Source of the DNA: Eumeta japonica
Taxonomy: Eukaryota; Arthropoda; Insecta; Lepidoptera; Psychidae
Assembly: GCA_005406025.1 (NCBI GenBank)
Contig: BGZK01000090.1
Location: forward strand, 434,001 to 498,000
DNA length: 64,000 nt
Reading direction: 5' to 3'
How positions within the stretch are numbered: position 1 is the first letter of the stretch; each line of letters opens with the position of its first letter. The notes below the pieces were generated by a model. It saw only the letters and a program-made list of their open reading frames with translations, made no database searches and was not told where the DNA came from. The translations under genes were made by a program, and so were the position numbers. Shown piece after piece: positions 59,750-64,000 of the stretch.

Positions 59750-60725
59750 CTTGCTAGTTTGCTCAGTTTTTGATTTTCCAAGGACTTAAGAATGGCTCAC
59801 TAATTTATGCTTTTTTTTTATCTATTTTCATTTGTACAATTAAGTTTCGATTAATTAATCGAATTAAGATCGAGTTTGTATTTTTTATTACAAGAGTCTT
59901 TTAATTGATATATAATTATTTAGCAAACGTTTTCTTTTTACAAATATAAATGCCAGATGCCAGAGTTAGGACATAAACTAGGTTTTAAGAGATGCCCGAC
60001 GTCCTAGCTTTTAAATCGCTGTTCTAGTTTTAAGAGCGATTTTGTTGTTGTCTCCTTAAAAACGTTTCAATATTAGAATCAGTATCAAACACGTATATTA
60101 GGAGGATGTTACCTAAAAAGATTTATAACAATAGGTCCCGATTAAAAATTTTACTAAATATCATTGCTGTCTTTCACATATCTTTCTTTCAATAGAAACA
60201 AAAACAGTTGAATTCGCATTTTGGCATCGCGCATCTAAATCACTTCGAAGTTGTCACGTTCATAAAATTTATGAACGTAGCAGAACTTTTCTTCGACTTT
60301 TGTTCCCAGACAACCTCGATTAGCTGAGCACTAAATTTTGTTACTAAACGTATAAGAGGCAGTTCGCGTTCGAGCTGATTACGCGAACGAATTCATGAAA
60401 ATCCCGATATTATGTAAGTAAATAGAGGTGATTATCTGAGCAAACAGACAAGAGCTCTGGAGGTTGCCGCAATCGAATCATGTTACGTAGATATGGTCGA
60501 ATCACTTGTCCGCCTTTGGGTCGTTATTGTTTAGCATAGGCTTACATTTTTGTTTCAGACGCGTCTTACTTTTGAGGTGTAAAAATAAATTATCAATGTA
60601 TGTTTCTTTCGACATTAATATTAGCATCAATTTTGTTAACGTGATGTGTAATGACGTCTTGAAATATGACGTTTGCAATATTTTATGTGAAACTCTTAAT
60701 TAAATTTTTTTTATTGGAACGAAGT
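59750..60725. other. AT-rich DNA, no gene recognised
   Basis: Nothing that I can support. Confidence 0.45.
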
Positions 60726-60727
60726 TC

Positions 60728-61010
60728 CTTATCGCGCGTTTGGCTGATGGAAGCTACGTGGAAAAAGTGTCCGACCGACACTTTTGAGATAGAGATAACG
60801 AAAGAAAGAAAGAGAGAGAGGAGAGAATAGGAAGAGAGGGGAGCAGAAGGGGAGATAAGCGTGGATTGGCGCTGAGCAGCGTCCTTTAGATTCGTATAAT
60901 ATCTTATAGCTTGTTTACAAGGATCTTATCTGTAGATATGTAATTGCAGTATAGACGTGCGGCGTGTGCTTCAACCGTATACTTATATGCGTATGCACTG
61001 ATCGTTCCGT
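60728..61010 (+). repeat. GA-rich repeat block, related to 61.56-62.1 kb
   Basis: A GA-rich run (60793-60860: AAAGAGAGAGAGGAGAG and similar) is followed by GCAGTATAGACGTGCGGCG. Similar GA-rich runs and a CAGTACAGACGTGCGGTG block lie at 61570-62000, though in the other order. Confidence 0.45.
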
Positions 61011-61257
61011 GTGCGACTGTAGCCAGATGTATGAATTAAAGGACGCTGTTACATATATTTTTATTACAAATGCGAATAGGACTTCGTGATAAAAAATCAT
61101 TACTGATTAAAAAAATGTCCTTGTTCGAAACAAGTGACAATTGTTATTTGTCCTTACTCTATATTCGCATTAATTTCGCAAACAAGTTTTAAATAAGAAG
61201 ATAATTCAAAACTTAATGAAAATTAGGTTCAGTAATGTTAAAGGATGACAAAGATTA

Positions 61258-61425
61258 TACCTGACTGTCCGGCGCAGTCGTTAGTGATCCTAATTGTAGT
61301 GCTGGGGGCGTGAGTTTCAATTACGGTACAAGACAAACGCTTACTTAATTAAAAATATATATGTTCTGAGCCTGGGTGTTCCTATATATTATGGGTATGT
61401 ATTTACAAAAAAAATATGTACGTAT
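61258..61425 (+). repeat. tRNA-like SINE
   Basis: The head GGCGCAGTCGTTAGTGATCC, then TGCTGGGGGCGTGAGTTTCAA, resembles a tRNA-derived A/B-box head. The body has TTCTGAGCCTGGGTGTTCC and ATGGGTATGTATTTACAAAA, a standard ending of lepidopteran SINEs. Confidence 0.65.
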
Positions 61426-61559
61426 TGTACCAACTACCTAGTAAAAAACGCACGCGCATTCGATACCCCGAAAATTTTGAACAGCCTCCTAAAGTGCCTA
61501 AATTGTCCGCTGCGAGCGTTGGCATCGATCTGGGTCTCTACGCTAATGACTTCGTACTG

Positions 61560-62110
61560 TACGGAGCAGATCAGCAGTACAGACGTGCGGTGTACGTATC
61601 GGCAGTATAGTCGTATGTGTGTTGAATGTTGTATAATGTGTTGCAGTTAGCTCATTATTACAAATATTTATTGAAGTGAACTTCTAATGCGACTTCCAAC
61701 AAGGTTGCGTTAAAAGTTTAACGCTACTATGAAAGAGGTATGAAAGCACTGTTGCGTTAAACGTTCAACGCTCCTGGGGAGGAGGGGGAATAGAAAGAGA
61801 CAGAGCGAGAATGAATGCGTGGCACTCGAATGCATGCGCGTAGTATACCTGTTACAGGCCAGCGCGAGCGTTAGCAACGAGTAGCGTCCAATATTCCAAC
61901 TCAAGAGGGAGAGAGATAGAAAGATACACAAAGATAGAAAGTAGGAGAGAGAAAGAGAGTGAGTCAGTAGATTTCGTCGCACTATTGTTTTTCGCAATTG
62001 TAACGTGCGACGAAAAACGCAATTTCTACCCCCTCCTATTTTCATTTCCACATTACGAAGTTTCGCTTCTTTCTCGCACAGGGACTCCACGCACAATGTT
62101 TTACTAGGAT
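61560..62110. repeat. Repeat block with GCGTTAAA palindromes and GA-rich runs
   Basis: Two copies of a short palindrome (GTTGCGTTAAA...TTTAACGCT form) lie at 61704-61727 and 61751-61774, spaced 47 bases. GA-rich runs follow (61790-61965), and then TCGTCGCAC and its inverse GTGCGACGA at about 61975-62015. The 128-codon minus-strand frame here is Leu/Ser-rich because of the GA runs and is not a gene. Confidence 0.5.
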
Positions 62111-62114
62111 AATG

Positions 62115-64000
62115 AAAAACTTTTCTTCGCTACTCTTTTGATCATTTACACGTGATACAGAGCGACTCGAGACAGACTTGTTAATCGTGGTTTAAACAAA
62201 TTTGGCTATTTGTGAAAAAAAAGCGACTGTATAATGTGTCATATTTCGTCCTCAAAGGGCGGTGTAGCGTCTATCCGAACGAGGTCGGGCGCAACGCTAG
62301 TCAAATATATAATGCTTAGTAATACTTAATCCCCTTTGATGAGTTACAACGATATCTCTCAGATCTCTTAGACAGTCACATTTTGTTCGGCTTCTAATCG
62401 AGATTACAGCTTTTAATAGTAGACGATTATATTACATGATAACATAGAAACGTATATTTGCGAAATATACGTCGGTTATGTTTATAGGAATCGAACTTAA
62501 ATTAGATGGGAAATTGTCATTTGAATTTTAGCTATAGATTTAATAAATAAGCGAACGATAGAGCTCTGGGTAAATCCAATAAATTATTTATTTAACAACT
62601 AAAATTTATTATTCATAATTACAAACGAATTAATCATTCGTCCTTAATATATAACCGCTAATAAATTTTTTTTAATATAATATATTGGAGAACTGCGTAT
62701 TAGTTTCTATATCTCTTTGGAATCATTTTCCTTATAAGTCATAACTATAAGTATATAGCTTACATGTTCTATAGCTTTTCCCTCTGACTCCATCTGCGTC
62801 CGTCCAGGTATGCGTGAGCCAAGGAATAAAATAAACCTGATTTAAATTTTGAGTTAGAAACTGAACTACAAAATACGCAAACATCTTCAAATTCACTGGT
62901 TTATGCGTAATACGATAACAAATGAAGCGAAGGATATAAAAAAATTTCTAAAAGTAATGTACTGATATCAAACCTCTTTTAGCAAAAAATTTCGATACGT
63001 TCTTCAAAAATGTTTTTAATGTATAAATCGGATCCAAAGTAGGTTCTTGTGATTTCTGTTTCTCTCTTAAACCAAACTCTGGCGCAGCTCTCAGTTTAAA
63101 AACCAGTTCTGCTCTAGGCTCTCATCTTTCTAATATTTGTTTCTTTATTCGAAGAGACGAGCTTAAATTCCAATTTCCATTTCTCTAACTCCAAACGTCA
63201 CGGAATCTCAATACGAATTTTTAGTCTACATTTTATGCTTTTAAGGGTGGAATTTCAGAAATAAATCTTAGTGGTTATTTACGTCATTACAGAAATAAAC
63301 TACCAAAATTTCAGCTTTTAGATGCAATTAGGATATATAATTTTATACGAATAGACATAGATCAATTTTACTACATGCAACGATTGAAATAGTCCATACG
63401 TATATTGCTTCGCTCGTCTAGTCCTGACCAAGTGCGACACGGAATCGCGAGGAGAGAATTCCGTAGTAAAAATAATTGCATTAGCTTTCGGTGAAATTAA
63501 GCTTCATATTTCATATAAGTCGTCTCATCACGACTGTTACAAGTCTTCCGTGGAACTTTGAAGACTTTTTTTTCCTTCAGATTTTCCTTTGAGTTACGAC
63601 TGCTGCCCTAAGTCTCCTATTTTTTCTTTCGAAATTTCTATATCAGTAGTTTCGTAAGCAAAAGAGGAACGATCGCTTTCTTTATGTTTTCTTTAATAGC
63701 TTTCAAGCTATATCTTTAGGATTTGTAAAAAAATCATGTCTGTATATCTCGTTACGTACCCGTTCGTTTTACATTTCGCCTAAGATATATTTATTTTAAT
63801 TTTCTAATTAGGTCCTCGAAATGAACTCATAAAATTGGAATTCTTATTTATGCGACATAGTCGTCCTCGGGTCGCTTAACTCTGTACACGTACCGGTTCG
63901 CTGCGTGACAGACGTAAACAGATCCACACACAGAACATACGTACAGGGATGACCTTATGATAGTTCTGTGTTTTCATTTGTAAAGACAAAGAATTCTCTT
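62115..64000. other. AT-rich DNA, no gene recognised
   Basis: No open frame of note, and no repeat recognised from the rest of the window. A coding exon of a neighbouring gene could be too short to see. Confidence 0.4.

Noticed and set aside
61416..61610. 64-codon frame with KKRTRIRYPENFEQPPKV as a coding exon
   Set aside because: Composition is more gene-like than its neighbours, but it starts inside a SINE and runs into repeat DNA; no splice sites or known domain.
61710..62096. 128-codon Leu/Ser-rich minus-strand frame as a membrane protein
   Set aside because: Composition is forced by GA-rich simple repeats and palindromic repeats.

Overview
The window looks like nuclear DNA of a moth or butterfly (Lepidoptera). 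The reasons are a strongly AT-rich background, one intron-containing neuropeptide gene whose peptides match the lepidopteran FMRFamide-gene set, and many decayed transposons of types usual in moth genomes. I see no bacterial features, no CRISPR array and no convincing tRNA or rRNA gene.

Only one host gene is well supported. It lies on the + strand at about 16.33-17.34 kb and encodes a 183-residue FMRFamide-related peptide precursor (FMRFa). It has a signal peptide exon, a 331-base intron and a second exon carrying most of the peptides. It would yield SAIDRSVVRFa, GNAFLRFa, STSFIRLa, DPSFIRFa and ARDYFLRLa. A 3' splice site just before the start codon shows at least one 5' non-coding exon upstream, which I could not place.

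The rest is mostly old mobile DNA. From left to right: a LINE fragment (0-0.4 kb); short dispersed repeats (0.57, 2.4, 3.2, 7.2, 9.5 kb); a GC-rich patch (10.7-11.1 kb); a LINE 3' end (11.3 kb); repeats at 18.7-20.3 kb; a broken hAT transposon with BED finger (23.7-26.1 kb); a Ty3/gypsy retrotransposon relic on the minus strand (27.0-31.0 kb, up to 31.5 kb); a longer relic of the same LINE family (31.8-33.7 kb); repeats and a CA-rich microsatellite (33.7-35.4 kb); a broken multicopy ORF resembling DUF7869 proteins (37.6-39.25 kb) followed by an array of 29-base semi-palindromes (39.66-40.08 kb); another LINE copy (42.9-43.9 kb); a second LINE type (46.7-47.6 kb); a decayed Polinton/bidnavirus-like viral element with protein-primed DNA polymerase, phospholipase A2-like and protease-like parts (47.95-50.96 kb); an R1-clade LINE (52.2-53.2 kb); a repeat/LINE-tail junction (55.7-55.9 kb); a degenerate tandem repeat of about 54 bases (57.25-58.0 kb); a mariner relic (58.7-59.7 kb); and a tRNA-like SINE with related flanking repeats (60.7-62.1 kb).

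The most unusual signals are the viral relic, the 29-base semi-palindrome array beside the DUF7869-like relic, the unexplained tandem repeat at 57.25 kb, and a set of near-perfect short foldbacks. One foldback, at 28.7 kb, can be read as a local inverted duplication of reverse transcriptase coding sequence. All family calls come from reading translations by eye; no database search was made.
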